DNA of 63,270 nt from Elusimicrobia bacterium CG_4_9_14_3_um_filter_62_55. GTDB lineage: Bacteria > Elusimicrobiota > Elusimicrobia > UBA1565. The stretch is from assembly GCA_002790095.1 (NCBI GenBank), contig PFUL01000129.1:1-63270 (forward strand). Reading direction: 5' to 3'. Below the pieces are notes generated by a model, which searched no databases, was not told the DNA's origin, and saw nothing but the letters and a program-made list of their open reading frames with translations. The translations under genes and the position numbers were made by a program. Of the stretch, positions 36,167 through 44,351 are shown piece by piece. Each line of letters opens with the position of its first letter. Position 1 is the stretch's first letter.

Positions 36167-37159
36167 ATGAACAACTCTCAGAAAGCCATCCCGGTGCTTC
36201 TGGCCTTGGCGTTGGGCCTATTCCTGTTCCGGGTTTCCGCGTATCAGGTCTCAGAATGGGAGCAGGCGATCATCACCCAGTTCGGCCGTCCCGTCGGAGA
36301 TCCGGTGACTCAGGCCGGACTTCATTTCAAGATTCCGTTCATTCAAGAGGTGCGCCGTTTGGACAAGCGCATCCTCAACTGGGACGGCTATCCGAACCAG
36401 ATCCCGACTAAGGACAAGAAGTACATCTGGGTGGACACGACGGCGCGCTGGCGCATCAACGATCCGTTGCTGTTCATCCAAAGCGTGCGTGATGAGGACG
36501 GCGCACGGTCGCGCTTGGACGGCGTGCTGGACTCGGTGACGCGCGACGTGATCTCCAACAACAACTTGGTCGAATCCGTCCGCAATTCCAACACGCTTTT
36601 GGAAAATCTTCAGATAAGAGAGGCTGCGGTCAAGGCCAAGTCTCCGGATGAGCGGCGGCAAATGACCCCTGAAGAGGAGGAGGTCGTCGGCGAAATCGAG
36701 AAGATTGAGGTGGGCCGGGAACAGCTTTCCGCGCGCATCATCGAGAAGGCCCGGGTCGGCTTGGCTGAATTCGGGATCGAGATCATCGACGTGCAGTTGC
36801 GCCGCATCGCCTACGAGAAATCAGTCGAGGCGAAGGTGTTTGAGCGGATGATTTCCGAACGGATGCGCGTGGCGGAGAAGATTCGCTCCTACGGGCAAGG
36901 CGAACGGGCGAAGATTACCGGAAAGATCCAAAAGGACCTCGCGAAGATCCAGTCAGAAGCGTATCGCCAAGCGGAGATGGTTCGAGGAAGGGCCGACGCC
37001 GAAGCGATCAAGACCTACGCGGGGGCGATGAACGCCGATCCTAAGTTTTATGAGTTCCTGCGGACGCTTGAAGCCTATAAAAAAGCGCTTCCGAAGGACA
37101 CGAAGTTCATCCTGTCGACCGACAACAAGTTCTTGGACATTCTTCGAAACAAAGAATAG
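36167..37159 (+). CDS. hflC: HflC, SPFH-domain modulator of FtsH
   Basis: This 330-residue partner of HflK has one N-terminal helix (VLLALALGLFLFRVSAYQVS) and an SPFH domain (SEWEQAIITQFGRPVGDPVT, AGLHFKIPFIQEVRRLDKR). The typical HflC region IDVQLRRIAYEKSVEAKVF and the coiled coil ERMRVAEKIRSYGQGERAKI follow. A linker of about 20 acidic residues (SPDERRQMTPEEEEVVGEIE) sits inside the SPFH region, a common HflC insertion. The ATG is one base after the hflK stop, with GGAGGG inside the end of hflK. Its stop lies 9 bp from that of the convergent DusB gene. Confidence 0.94.
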   Translation: MNNSQKAIPVLLALALGLFLFRVSAYQVSEWEQAIITQFGRPVGDPVTQAGLHFKIPFIQEVRRLDKRILNWDGYPNQIPTKDKKYIWVDTTARWRINDPLLFIQSVRDEDGARSRLDGVLDSVTRDVISNNNLVESVRNSNTLLENLQIREAAVKAKSPDERRQMTPEEEEVVGEIEKIEVGREQLSARIIEKARVGLAEFGIEIIDVQLRRIAYEKSVEAKVFERMISERMRVAEKIRSYGQGERAKITGKIQKDLAKIQSEAYRQAEMVRGRADAEAIKTYAGAMNADPKFYEFLRTLEAYKKALPKDTKFILSTDNKFLDILRNKE

Positions 37160-37168
37160 GAAAAGACG

Positions 37169-38173
37169 TCAGGCGGGAACGGGGTCTGCGAGTCTCTTGG
37201 GCTCGAAATTCGCGACGTAGTCGCGCATTACGGCGAGGGTCGGCAGGCGCGTGAAGGTTCTTCGGAACTCCACCGCGCCGGGGATGCCTTCGACGTACCA
37301 GCAGCCGACGCGCCGCATCTGAAGGTTGCCGTTGCGCTCTCCTTCGAACTCCAGTTCGTATTCGAGGTGCTGGAGCAAAGTCGCGCGGATTTCCTCGAAC
37401 GATGGGATGTATTCCGGCTCCGGCGAACCCTTTAAAGCGTTCTCGATGTTCCGGTACAGCCAAGGGTTCCCCAGGGCTCCCCGCGCGACCATGACCGCGT
37501 CGCAGCCGGAAATCTCGCGCAGCCGCAGCGCATCGGCGGAAGTCCGGATGTCTCCATTTCCGATCACCGGGATGGAGAGCGCGCGTTTGACGCGGCCGAT
37601 AGCTTCGTAGTTCGCGCTGCCGCGGTACTTCTGAGCGCGGGTACGCCCGTGCACGGCCACCGCGCAGACTCCGGCGTCCTGGGCGCGCCGCGCGATCTCG
37701 ATGGCCTCGTCGCCGCTTTCATCCTCGTAGCCCAGACGCATCTTGACGGTGACAGGAATCCGCTTCACCGCCTTCACGACGGCTTCGAAAATTTTCGAGG
37801 CGTCCTCGGGGCGACGAAGGAGCGCGGAGCCGGCGCCGTCCTCCCCGCCGGTGATCTTCGGGACGGGGCAACCGAGATTGAGGTCCACGAGATCGTAGCC
37901 CATGTCCTCGATCATCGCGGCGGCGATGCCCATAAACTCCGCGTCGCAGCCGACCAGTTGCGCCCCGAGCGGGCGGTCGCTCTCGCGGGTCTTCATCATC
38001 TCAAGCGTCCAGTGATTGCGCATCGCGAGAGCGCGGGCGGAGACCATTTCCAGGAAGGCGAATTCCATTCCTTTTTCCCGGGCGATCAGACGAAACGCGA
38101 GGTCCGTGCAGGCCGCCATAGGGGACTGCATGACGCCGGAGCGAAGGATCAAGCCGTTTAACTTTAAAGGCAT
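37169..38173 (-). CDS. tRNA-dihydrouridine synthase (DusB-like)
   Basis: This 334-residue flavoenzyme reduces uridine to dihydrouridine in tRNA. Motifs include GVMQSPMAACTDLAFR, the active-site cysteine in DLNLGCPVPKITGGEDGAGS, VKMRLGYEDES, HGRTRAQKYRG, and VIGNGDIRT followed by DAVMVARGALGNPWLY for FMN phosphate binding. The short C-terminal helical domain is typical of DusB. A TATAAT box lies 8 nt upstream of the ATG, where the HNH gene also ends, so it may have its own near-leaderless promoter. Confidence 0.93.
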   Translation of the reverse strand: MPLKLNGLILRSGVMQSPMAACTDLAFRLIAREKGMEFAFLEMVSARALAMRNHWTLEMMKTRESDRPLGAQLVGCDAEFMGIAAAMIEDMGYDLVDLNLGCPVPKITGGEDGAGSALLRRPEDASKIFEAVVKAVKRIPVTVKMRLGYEDESGDEAIEIARRAQDAGVCAVAVHGRTRAQKYRGSANYEAIGRVKRALSIPVIGNGDIRTSADALRLREISGCDAVMVARGALGNPWLYRNIENALKGSPEPEYIPSFEEIRATLLQHLEYELEFEGERNGNLQMRRVGCWYVEGIPGAVEFRRTFTRLPTLAVMRDYVANFEPKRLADPVPA

Positions 38174-38182
38174 GAACCTATA

Positions 38183-39175
38183 TTATACGGGTGAATCGCC
38201 GTTTTGGACCCTCGGAATCTTGTTTCGATCGGTTGTACGTTCTGCGCCAAACGCCTTTCTTGCCTCAAGCTGGTTGTGTTCGCGGCACAAAAGGCGCAGG
38301 TTTTCAGGGGTGTCGGATCTTCCGCCCCGAGCCCATGGGATGATGTGATCGATTTCTAAATATTGGGTGCCTCGACAACGATCTCCCTCCCTGTTGATGA
38401 ATGTGCATCTGCCGCCATCGCGCTCCCAAACTTGATCCCGTACAATCTTAGGTACGCGTCGTGAACGTTTGGCTGATTGGCGCGATTTGGAGGCTGAAAC
38501 CGGCGAGAAAGCGGCCCTTGGGCGTTCGCGTCCTCGCGGCGATTTTGGTTTTCGAATCTTTTCATCACTGTGGAGCAAGGCTTCAAGTGCTTCCCGAAAA
38601 ATATCCTCCAATTTCCCCCTCGGATATTTCCGTTCGAGCCTCTTTTTAGCACGCTGAAGCAGGTCGTGAAATTCTTTGTTGCCTGTAAAAGTCATTTGAA
38701 TCATGGGAGATTCTTCACCATCAGAGGAGGAGGTTCGAATCCATCGGATTCGCTCTGCCGGAGGCGGTTCTGGAATCCCGAATTCACCCAAGAGTCTTCG
38801 GGCTTCCGTTACACGCTTCCATTGCGCGCGCGCCATGAGTTCCGCGTGATTCGCGGGAGTCAAATGCGGAGCAATTCCGGTCGCGACCGATAGCGAGATC
38901 GAGCCGTCTGCCAGGTACGAGAGAATTGCCGGATACTTTCGAGATATCCTTGCGACCCGTATTCGTCGGAAAGCCTCGTCTTCCGATAGGAGCAGGTTGT
39001 CCACGCAATATGAAAATAGTGAAGAATATCCTTCTTGCGCATGGAGTCTCCTGTGATCAAACTCCGCCAATGCGCAGAGGGTTTCGACGAGATTTTGTCT
39101 CCCGTCCCGAATCGCTTCACGCAAGCGCACAATGAGTTCCTCATCGCTTATAGAATTTAGGCTTGAGTGGTTCAT
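38183..39175 (-). CDS. HNH endonuclease-like protein
   Basis: This 330-residue protein has a helical N-terminal region (EELIVRLREAIRDGRQNLVE, DEAFRRIRVARISRKYPAIL) and a basic linker (KSRQSAKRSRRVPK). The C-terminal HNH nuclease motif has EIDHIIPWARGG, then ENLRLLCREHNQL, with an extra CTFINREGDRC pair that may bind zinc. Codon use is noticeably lower in GC than neighbouring genes, suggesting acquisition by transfer. The architecture is like the DUF222-HNH proteins common in bacteria, whose role is unknown. It is 9 bp from the DusB start. Confidence 0.85.
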   Translation of the reverse strand: MNHSSLNSISDEELIVRLREAIRDGRQNLVETLCALAEFDHRRLHAQEGYSSLFSYCVDNLLLSEDEAFRRIRVARISRKYPAILSYLADGSISLSVATGIAPHLTPANHAELMARAQWKRVTEARRLLGEFGIPEPPPAERIRWIRTSSSDGEESPMIQMTFTGNKEFHDLLQRAKKRLERKYPRGKLEDIFREALEALLHSDEKIRKPKSPRGRERPRAAFSPVSASKSRQSAKRSRRVPKIVRDQVWERDGGRCTFINREGDRCRGTQYLEIDHIIPWARGGRSDTPENLRLLCREHNQLEARKAFGAERTTDRNKIPRVQNGDSPV

Positions 39176-39222
39176 ATCTCATGTACGAATGAGTTGCTCT
39201 AAAGTTCCCCCGGTCGAGCGGA

Positions 39223-39263
39223 GTTGTCCCCGAACTGGGTTTAGACCCAGTTTTGGGGATAAC
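39223..39263. repeat. 41-bp imperfect palindrome between divergent genes
   Basis: The sequence reads GTTGTCCCC...GGGGATAAC with inner arms AACTGGGT and ACCCAGTT around a TTAG loop. The two halves are almost fully complementary, with a mismatch and one bulge. It lies in the 169-bp space between the divergent HNH and PilT-like genes. It could be an operator, a transcription terminator or a REP-type repeat. The rest of this gap shows no gene. Confidence 0.6.
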
Positions 39264-39344
39264 ATGTGCAGTATGCAAGCTCAAATTGAGCTCCTCATAC
39301 ATCATGGCCTTGAAAAAGCGGGATTTTTCGGGTAGCCTGTCGTT

Positions 39345-40448
39345 ATGCAGCCCGCGCCGACCGGAGCGGGGGCCGGGGCTGGTCCCGGACCCTCGCACCC
39401 CCAGAACCAGATGGAGGTCATCCTGAAAGACCTCGTGGGCCGTGGGGGCTCCGACCTCCACCTGCTTCACGGATACGCCCCGATCTACCGGATTTCGACC
39501 GAGGTCACCGCGTATTCGAGCACCGCTCTCAACAGCGACGAAATTTGGAAACTGCTCGCGCCGTATATCGACGCGAAGAGCAAGGAGACCTTCGACCGGG
39601 ACTGCCGGGTCAATGTCTCGTTCACGGTGAACGGCGTCGGGCGCTTCCGCATGAACGTCGCCAAGGCGCAAGGCACGGTATCGGCTTCGATCCGGGCTAT
39701 CCCCAACAAAATCTACCCGCTCTCGGCCCTGGGCCTCCCCCCGATCGTCGGCCAATTGACCCAGAAACGCAAGGGCATCATATTGATCACGGGGGCGACC
39801 GGAAGCGGGAAGAGCACGACGATGGCCGCGATGCTCGATCACATCAATAAGGTCGGCAGGCCGGGCAAGGTCGTCACCATCGAGGATCCGATCGAGACGC
39901 TTTTCGCCCCGCAGAAGTCGTTTTTCCTGCAGCGCGAAGTCGGCGTGGACACCCCCTCCTTCGAACTCGGAATTCAGGACGCGCTGCGCCAGGACCCCGA
40001 TATCATCAGCATCGGCGAGCTGCGTTCGGCGGAATCCATCCGCGCCGCCCTGACGGCGGCCGAAACGGGACATTTGGTTCTTTCGACCTTGCATACGCCC
40101 GACTCCGCGAAGACCGCCCAGCGCATCATCAGCAGCTTTCCCGGAAACGAGCAGGAAACGATCCGCGATCAGGTCGCCACCACGCTCGAGGCCGTCATTT
40201 CACAGTATCTCCTCCCGCGCGCCGACGGGAAAGGACTCGTTTTAGCGATCGAGGTTTTGTTGGCCACGCCGGCGGTGCGCCAGTTGATCAAGAAAGGCGA
40301 TTTGGGGCAGTTGTACGACATCCTTCAAACCGGGACGAGCCAGGGAATGATCTCTATGGACGCTTCGATCAAGTCGCTGCTGCAGCGGCAGATCATCAAG
40401 CGTGAGATCGCTCTCGGCATCATTCGCAATACGTCCCTGCTCGATTAG
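39345..40448 (+). CDS. PilT/PilU-type pilus retraction ATPase
   Basis: This 367-residue secretion ATPase carries the Walker A GATGSGKSTTMAAMLD, the Asp box VVTIEDPIE, the Walker B DPDIISIGELRS and the His box GHLVLSTLHTPDSAKTAQRI. Family members retract type IV pili by hexameric ATP hydrolysis at the cytoplasmic base. The N-terminus has a Gly/Pro-rich tail (APTGAGAGAGPGPSHP). The Walker B reads GELRS where PilT has GEMRD. No other pilus genes are here. The exported Cys-repeat gene follows 1 base after its stop. Confidence 0.9.
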   Translation: MQPAPTGAGAGAGPGPSHPQNQMEVILKDLVGRGGSDLHLLHGYAPIYRISTEVTAYSSTALNSDEIWKLLAPYIDAKSKETFDRDCRVNVSFTVNGVGRFRMNVAKAQGTVSASIRAIPNKIYPLSALGLPPIVGQLTQKRKGIILITGATGSGKSTTMAAMLDHINKVGRPGKVVTIEDPIETLFAPQKSFFLQREVGVDTPSFELGIQDALRQDPDIISIGELRSAESIRAALTAAETGHLVLSTLHTPDSAKTAQRIISSFPGNEQETIRDQVATTLEAVISQYLLPRADGKGLVLAIEVLLATPAVRQLIKKGDLGQLYDILQTGTSQGMISMDASIKSLLQRQIIKREIALGIIRNTSLLD

Positions 40449-40449
40449 C

Positions 40450-41550
40450 GTGCGGCGCGTCGCGGCGATCGGCGCGATCACCTGTGCGCTCGTCTTCCCC
40501 CCATCGGTCTCCGCTCGACCGAAATTTGAAAGAAAACTTCGCGAGACGGTGACGAAGTGTCCGAAGGACACAAAACCCGTGCGCACCGCCGATTCCCGTG
40601 AGCCTTGGGCCTGCGCGTTGACCGACGAGAAATACCGGGAAGGAATCGAATGCCCCCGGGGTAGCCGGGTGATCACGACCAGCAATACCTACGATCCGTT
40701 TAAGTGCGCGCTCAAGGACATACGCCTTCTCGCACCTCGGGGCATGTGCCCTCCCGGGGAACGCGCGATTCCGACCAGCGACCCCGAAAAGGATTACGAC
40801 TGCGAAAAGATGGGAAAGGGATTCCGGGGCGGCCCCCGTTGTCCGCGGGGAACGCGTCCGGTTCCGACCCCGGAGGCGCTTCAGCCGTTTTCCTGCATCG
40901 CCGACAGCTTCAAGCCGCAACCGGTGGAGCCGACGCTCGATCCCGCGTTTCAAAAAAAGGGAACCGCCCTAACCCCTGAAAATCGGCTGACGGGAGAGCC
41001 CTCCCACAAAACCGTCCGATCGAAGCGCTGCGGGAAAGGCACTCGGCCGGTCGACAGCGGCGACCCCTTCGACCCGATCCGCTGCGTTCCCTCACAACGC
41101 GCTCGGCCGGTTCGCCTGCATTACACGGTGTACCGCATCGGAGGAGAGATGTCCTTTCGCTATCCGAAGGGCTGGAGCCTCAACGACGCCTGGCGCAAAA
41201 CGCCGCCGTCGGTGTTGATGATGCCCGACGAGTCCAGCGACGGCAGACCCGTGACGCTGGGCATTTCGCGGGAACGTGAGGGAACGCCGGACTACGCGGA
41301 CTTGAAAACCAGGGTTTGGCAGGAGAAGGATTGGCATGGGGCGGTGGAAAAAGGCACGGCACGCGTCGCCGGCCGCGAGGCCGTTCTCCTCGAGGTCCCG
41401 TCGTCCGCGGCGATGGCGCTGGTTCCCATGAAGGACGGTTACTATGTACTCTCCTACAGCGCTCCTTCCGAGCTCTTCGTGCATTTTGAGCCCGCGTATC
41501 GGACGCTGCTGAGTTCGTTCAAGCCTTTGAAGACCGGAGAGAACAAATGA
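40450..41550 (+). CDS. Exported protein with five Cys-loop repeats
   Basis: This 366-residue protein starts at GTG, with a signal peptide (RRVAAIGAITCALVFPPSVS). Five repeats of about 20-25 residues follow between about 35 and 215, with pattern C-P-x-G-[ST]-[RK]-x-[VI]-x-T-x-[DE]...[PF]-x-C: CPKDTKPVRTADSREPWAC, CPRGSRVITTSNTYDPFKC, CPPGERAIPTSDPEKDYDC, CPRGTRPVPTPEALQPFSC, CGKGTRPVDSGDPFDPIRC. Each has two cysteines, probably a disulphide. The C-terminal half (about 230-366: YRIGGEMSFRYPKGWSLNDA) resembles a PsbP/DUF1795-like fold. It is coupled to the PilT gene upstream and to the enoyl-CoA hydratase downstream (ATGA). The function is unknown. Confidence 0.75.
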   Translation: MRRVAAIGAITCALVFPPSVSARPKFERKLRETVTKCPKDTKPVRTADSREPWACALTDEKYREGIECPRGSRVITTSNTYDPFKCALKDIRLLAPRGMCPPGERAIPTSDPEKDYDCEKMGKGFRGGPRCPRGTRPVPTPEALQPFSCIADSFKPQPVEPTLDPAFQKKGTALTPENRLTGEPSHKTVRSKRCGKGTRPVDSGDPFDPIRCVPSQRARPVRLHYTVYRIGGEMSFRYPKGWSLNDAWRKTPPSVLMMPDESSDGRPVTLGISREREGTPDYADLKTRVWQEKDWHGAVEKGTARVAGREAVLLEVPSSAAMALVPMKDGYYVLSYSAPSELFVHFEPAYRTLLSSFKPLKTGENK

Positions 41551-42335
41551 CGGACCCCCTGACCGGCCTGACGGTTTCCCGCGACGGCGCGGTACTCCGT
41601 TTGACGCTGAACGCCCCCCCGACCAACGCGCTTTCCGCGCAGCTTTTGGCGTCTCTCGACGCGCAGATCGCGTCGGCTGCAGAGGACGCTTCGATCCGGG
41701 CGGTTCTGCTCGAATCCGCGGGAGGGAAGTACTTCTCCTCGGGCCTGTCGCTAGAAGACCTTTTCGCCAAGCCCGCCCATCGCCGCGTCGAGCTCTTTCA
41801 AGCGCTGCTTCAAGCACATCGGCGGCTGGCGGAACTCGACAAGCCCACGGTCGCCGCCGTCGGTGGGCGCGCGATTCTCGGCGGCTGGATTTTGGCGATG
41901 GCCTGCGATTACCGGCTCATGGATCGCTCGGGCCGGATCGCGCTGAGCGAAGTCCGCTACGGGCTGACGCCGACGGAGATCCTGGTGCGGCGGATGCTTT
42001 CGATTTCAAACCGTCCGTCGGCCGTAAAGGAACTGGTTCTGCGGGGCAAGACCTTCACCGCGGAAGCCGCGCGCGACGCCGATTTTGTGGACCGTCTCGT
42101 CGCGGCGGAGGATCTGCCCGGGGAAGCGATCGCGCACGCGCGGGCTTTGGCGCGCAGCGCGCCCGCCGCCTACGGAAAGGTAAAGCGCGCTTTGCGAGAC
42201 GCCTCGGGAGCCTACGCGGACCCGGTTTGGGCGAGGGAAATGACCGATTTCGCGGCGCTGCTGGGCACCGCCGAGGCGGCGGAAGGTCTTGCGGCGATGA
42301 ACGAAAAGCGCAAGCCGCGCTGGGAGGCCGCGTGA
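41547..42335 (+). CDS. Enoyl-CoA hydratase/isomerase family protein
   Basis: This 262-residue crotonase-fold protein has oxyanion-hole segments GKYFSSGLSLEDL and GGRAILGGWILAMACDYRL. The acidic residue in RIALSEVRYGLTP sits where the family keeps one catalytic Glu. C-terminal helices include LARSAPAAYGKVKRALRDA. Likely reactions are hydration of trans-2-enoyl-CoA or isomerisation; this cannot be fixed from sequence. Its ATG overlaps the Cys-repeat gene stop, and its TGA overlaps the GTG start of the SDR, so all three share an mRNA. Confidence 0.88.
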   Translation: MTDPLTGLTVSRDGAVLRLTLNAPPTNALSAQLLASLDAQIASAAEDASIRAVLLESAGGKYFSSGLSLEDLFAKPAHRRVELFQALLQAHRRLAELDKPTVAAVGGRAILGGWILAMACDYRLMDRSGRIALSEVRYGLTPTEILVRRMLSISNRPSAVKELVLRGKTFTAEAARDADFVDRLVAAEDLPGEAIAHARALARSAPAAYGKVKRALRDASGAYADPVWAREMTDFAALLGTAEAAEGLAAMNEKRKPRWEAA

Positions 42336-43180
42336 ACGCCGGATCCCGTTCCCCGTTTCGCCCGGATCTCCTTGCGGGAAGCGTCGCGATGGTGACCGGC
42401 GCCGGAACCGGCATCGGCAAGGTCATCACTCTGGAACTCGCGCGCCACGGGGCGGACGTGGCTCTCGCGTCCCGCGGCGTCGAGCGGCTGGAAGAGACGG
42501 CTGCGGAGATCCGCGCCCTCGGCCGCCGCGCGGCGGTCTGCCCGACCGATGTTTCCGATCCGAAGCAGGTGAAGGCCGCCGTGGAAAGGGCGGAGTCGGA
42601 ACTCGGGGGCCTGGATCTTCTCGTCAACAACGCCGCCGCGAATTTCATCCGGCCGAGCCGAATGCTTACGCCCGTTCGCTGGAACAAGATCGTCGACATC
42701 GTCCTCAACGGCACCTTTTACGGGTGTCTCGAGGCGGGCAAACGGATGCTCGACCGGAGACGCGGCAGCATCGTGAACATCGTCGCCGCCTACGCGTGGA
42801 CCGGGGCCCCGGGACTCGCGCCCTCGGCGTCCGCGAAAGCCGGCGTCGTCACTTTGACCCGTTCCTTGGGCGCCGAGTGGGCTTCAGCAGGCGTGCGTGT
42901 GAACGCGATCGCTCCTGGATTGATCGACACGCCGCAAACCCGCGAACGCCTTTGGCCGGATGAAACGATGGTCGAGCGCATGTTGAAAACGGTTCCCGCC
43001 GGGGGATTCGGCAGCGAGTACGACGTCTCGAATCTAGTCTTGTATTTGGCGTCGGAAGCGGGTTCCTACATCACCGGAGAAGTGATCACCGCCGATGGAG
43101 GGCAATCGCTCGGCAAAGGCGCCCTCGATATGCTCGAGTCGCTCAAGCCCGTGCGGCGCCGGACCGTCGACGGGAAATGA
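42332..43180 (+). CDS. Short-chain dehydrogenase (2,4-dienoyl-CoA reductase-like)
   Basis: This 282-residue SDR starts at GTG (GTGA overlap). The NADPH loop is TGAGTGIGK, followed by NNAAANF. The active-site segment reads PSASAKAGVVTLTRSLGAEW, lacking the usual YxxxK tyrosine but matching dienoyl-CoA reductases (SASAKAG). Next comes VRVNAIAPGLIDT. This group reduces 2,4-dienoyl-CoA in unsaturated fatty acid degradation. Together with the enoyl-CoA hydratase it suggests beta-oxidation. The last 25 residues are a tail that varies in the family. Confidence 0.85.
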   Translation: MNAGSRSPFRPDLLAGSVAMVTGAGTGIGKVITLELARHGADVALASRGVERLEETAAEIRALGRRAAVCPTDVSDPKQVKAAVERAESELGGLDLLVNNAAANFIRPSRMLTPVRWNKIVDIVLNGTFYGCLEAGKRMLDRRRGSIVNIVAAYAWTGAPGLAPSASAKAGVVTLTRSLGAEWASAGVRVNAIAPGLIDTPQTRERLWPDETMVERMLKTVPAGGFGSEYDVSNLVLYLASEAGSYITGEVITADGGQSLGKGALDMLESLKPVRRRTVDGK

Positions 43181-43193
43181 TAGACTCGGTGCA

Positions 43194-43820
43194 ATGAATC
43201 CGGCTCGCGATCTCAAGCGCTACCTCGTCACAGGCTTTCTCGTCGTCGCTCCCGTCAGCATCACGATCTTCCTTCTGTCGTGGTTCGTCGGGTGGATCGA
43301 TCACATGCTCTCTCCGGTCGTCTTCACGATCCTGGGGCGGCACGTACCCGGTCTCGGGATTGCCGTCGGCCTGGCGCTGCTCTTGACCATCGGCTTTCTC
43401 AGTTCCAACATGATCGGGCGCCACTTGCTCGAGGTCATCGAGGATCTGCTGCTTCGGATTCCCGTTTTCAATTGGCTCTATCGAACGGTGAAGCAGTTGA
43501 CCGAGGCGTTTACTCCCGCGGGCTCCCGACACTTCCAGAGCGTCGTCATGGTGGAGTACCCGCGTCCCGGCGTGCATCAACTCGGTTTCGTCACCCGCCG
43601 GGTCGAAGTCGAAACGGACCAGGGAATCACCGCGCATTACTGCGTCTACATCCCGACGAATCACCTCTACATCGGCGACATCGTGCTGGTTCCCGTCGAG
43701 AAAACGATCGAAACCGATATCCCCCTGCAGGAAGGCGTCCAAAGCTTCCTCTCCGCCGGCGCCTCTTTGCCGGCCCGATTTAAAGGTCTCCCTTACAAAG
43801 ACCGAGGCCCCTCCGCGTGA
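43194..43820 (+). CDS. DUF502 family membrane protein
   Basis: This 208-residue protein has two N-terminal membrane helices (YLVTGFLVVAPVSITIFLLS, GLGIAVGLALLLTIGFLSSN) and conserved DUF502 features: IPVFNWLYRTVKQLTEAF, SVVMVEYPRPGVHQLGFVTR, and VYIPTNHLYIGDIVLVPVEK. No reaction is known for the family. It starts 13 bp after the SDR stop. A TAGACT hexamer ends 7 nt before the ATG, so it may also have its own promoter. A hairpin overlaps its stop codon. Confidence 0.9.
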   Translation: MNPARDLKRYLVTGFLVVAPVSITIFLLSWFVGWIDHMLSPVVFTILGRHVPGLGIAVGLALLLTIGFLSSNMIGRHLLEVIEDLLLRIPVFNWLYRTVKQLTEAFTPAGSRHFQSVVMVEYPRPGVHQLGFVTRRVEVETDQGITAHYCVYIPTNHLYIGDIVLVPVEKTIETDIPLQEGVQSFLSAGASLPARFKGLPYKDRGPSA

Positions 43821-43835
43821 GCGGAAGGGCCTCGG
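43802..43835 (+). terminator. Hairpin overlapping the DUF502 stop codon
   Basis: A 15-bp stem with one mismatch (CCGAGGCCC-C-TCCGC) closes the loop GTGA, inside which the stop codon lies. No T-run follows, so termination strength is uncertain; it may instead protect the 3' end. Confidence 0.5.
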
Positions 43836-43864
43836 GTACTGCGCGCTGACCTAGCGCCCAGCAC

Positions 43865-43884
43865 AGCGGCACTTCCGTGCCGCT
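43865..43884 (-). terminator. Hairpin downstream of ytxH-like gene
   Basis: A perfect 8-bp stem, AGCGGCAC with GTGCCGCT, closes the loop TTCC. It lies 23 bp past the stop of the YtxH gene, between two convergent genes. There is no clear T-run. Confidence 0.45.
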
Positions 43885-43906
43885 TGATTCTCGGTGAGGA
43901 TCGCGC

Positions 43907-44239
43907 TTACGCTTCGACTTCCTCGTGCTTGCTGTTGCGGCGCAGCGCGTCGCGTCCGGCGCGGATCGCGCTGACGACCTTTTCCTTCTGTTCCGGGAAC
44001 TTTTCCTTAAGGTCTTCGACGACTTCCGTCCCCTTGTCTTTGAGCTCGTTGAGCGCTTCCCCGCTTTTTTCACGCCACTCGTGCAGCGTTTCCGTGCCGG
44101 CTTCGCGCTTGGCTTTCAGCCATTCGGCGACGTCCTCACGGGTCTCTTCGCCTTTCTTAGGGGCGAACAGAAGTCCGAGCGACGCGCCGGCGATTGCGCC
44201 GAGCAGGAACGCGAGAAACGACTTGCTTCCGTTGTTCAT
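43907..44239 (-). CDS. YtxH-domain membrane-anchored protein
   Basis: This 110-residue protein has an N-terminal helix FLAFLLGAIAGASLGLLFAP, then the YtxH signature KKGEETREDVAEWLKAKREA. The rest is a charged amphipathic helix ending NSKHEEVEA. YtxH proteins are small stress-related cell-envelope proteins without known activity. A good GGGAGG site is found upstream, and a TTGACT-N16-TATATA promoter about 60 nt upstream. It is the second protein of this type in the window (compare 13983-14396). Confidence 0.85.
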   Translation of the reverse strand: MNNGSKSFLAFLLGAIAGASLGLLFAPKKGEETREDVAEWLKAKREAGTETLHEWREKSGEALNELKDKGTEVVEDLKEKFPEQKEKVVSAIRAGRDALRRNSKHEEVEA

Positions 44240-44297
44240 ATTAAGGCCTCCCTGAGTCCATGCGCCGGGCGCCCTGAATCGCTCGGCGTAACCCCGT

Positions 44298-44325
44298 TAT
44301 ATAAAGCCCGGCAGCGTCGAGTCAA
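44298..44325 (-). promoter_or_regulatory. Promoter of ytxH-like gene, TTGACT-N16-TATATA
   Basis: The -35 TTGACT (44320-44325) and -10 TATATA (44298-44303) are separated by 16 bp on the minus strand. The predicted start near 44291 gives a leader of about 50 nt before the ATG at 44239. The surrounding 112-bp gap contains no gene. Confidence 0.6.
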
Positions 44326-44351
44326 GTCTTTGGGCCCGGCTTGGGTTAGGG

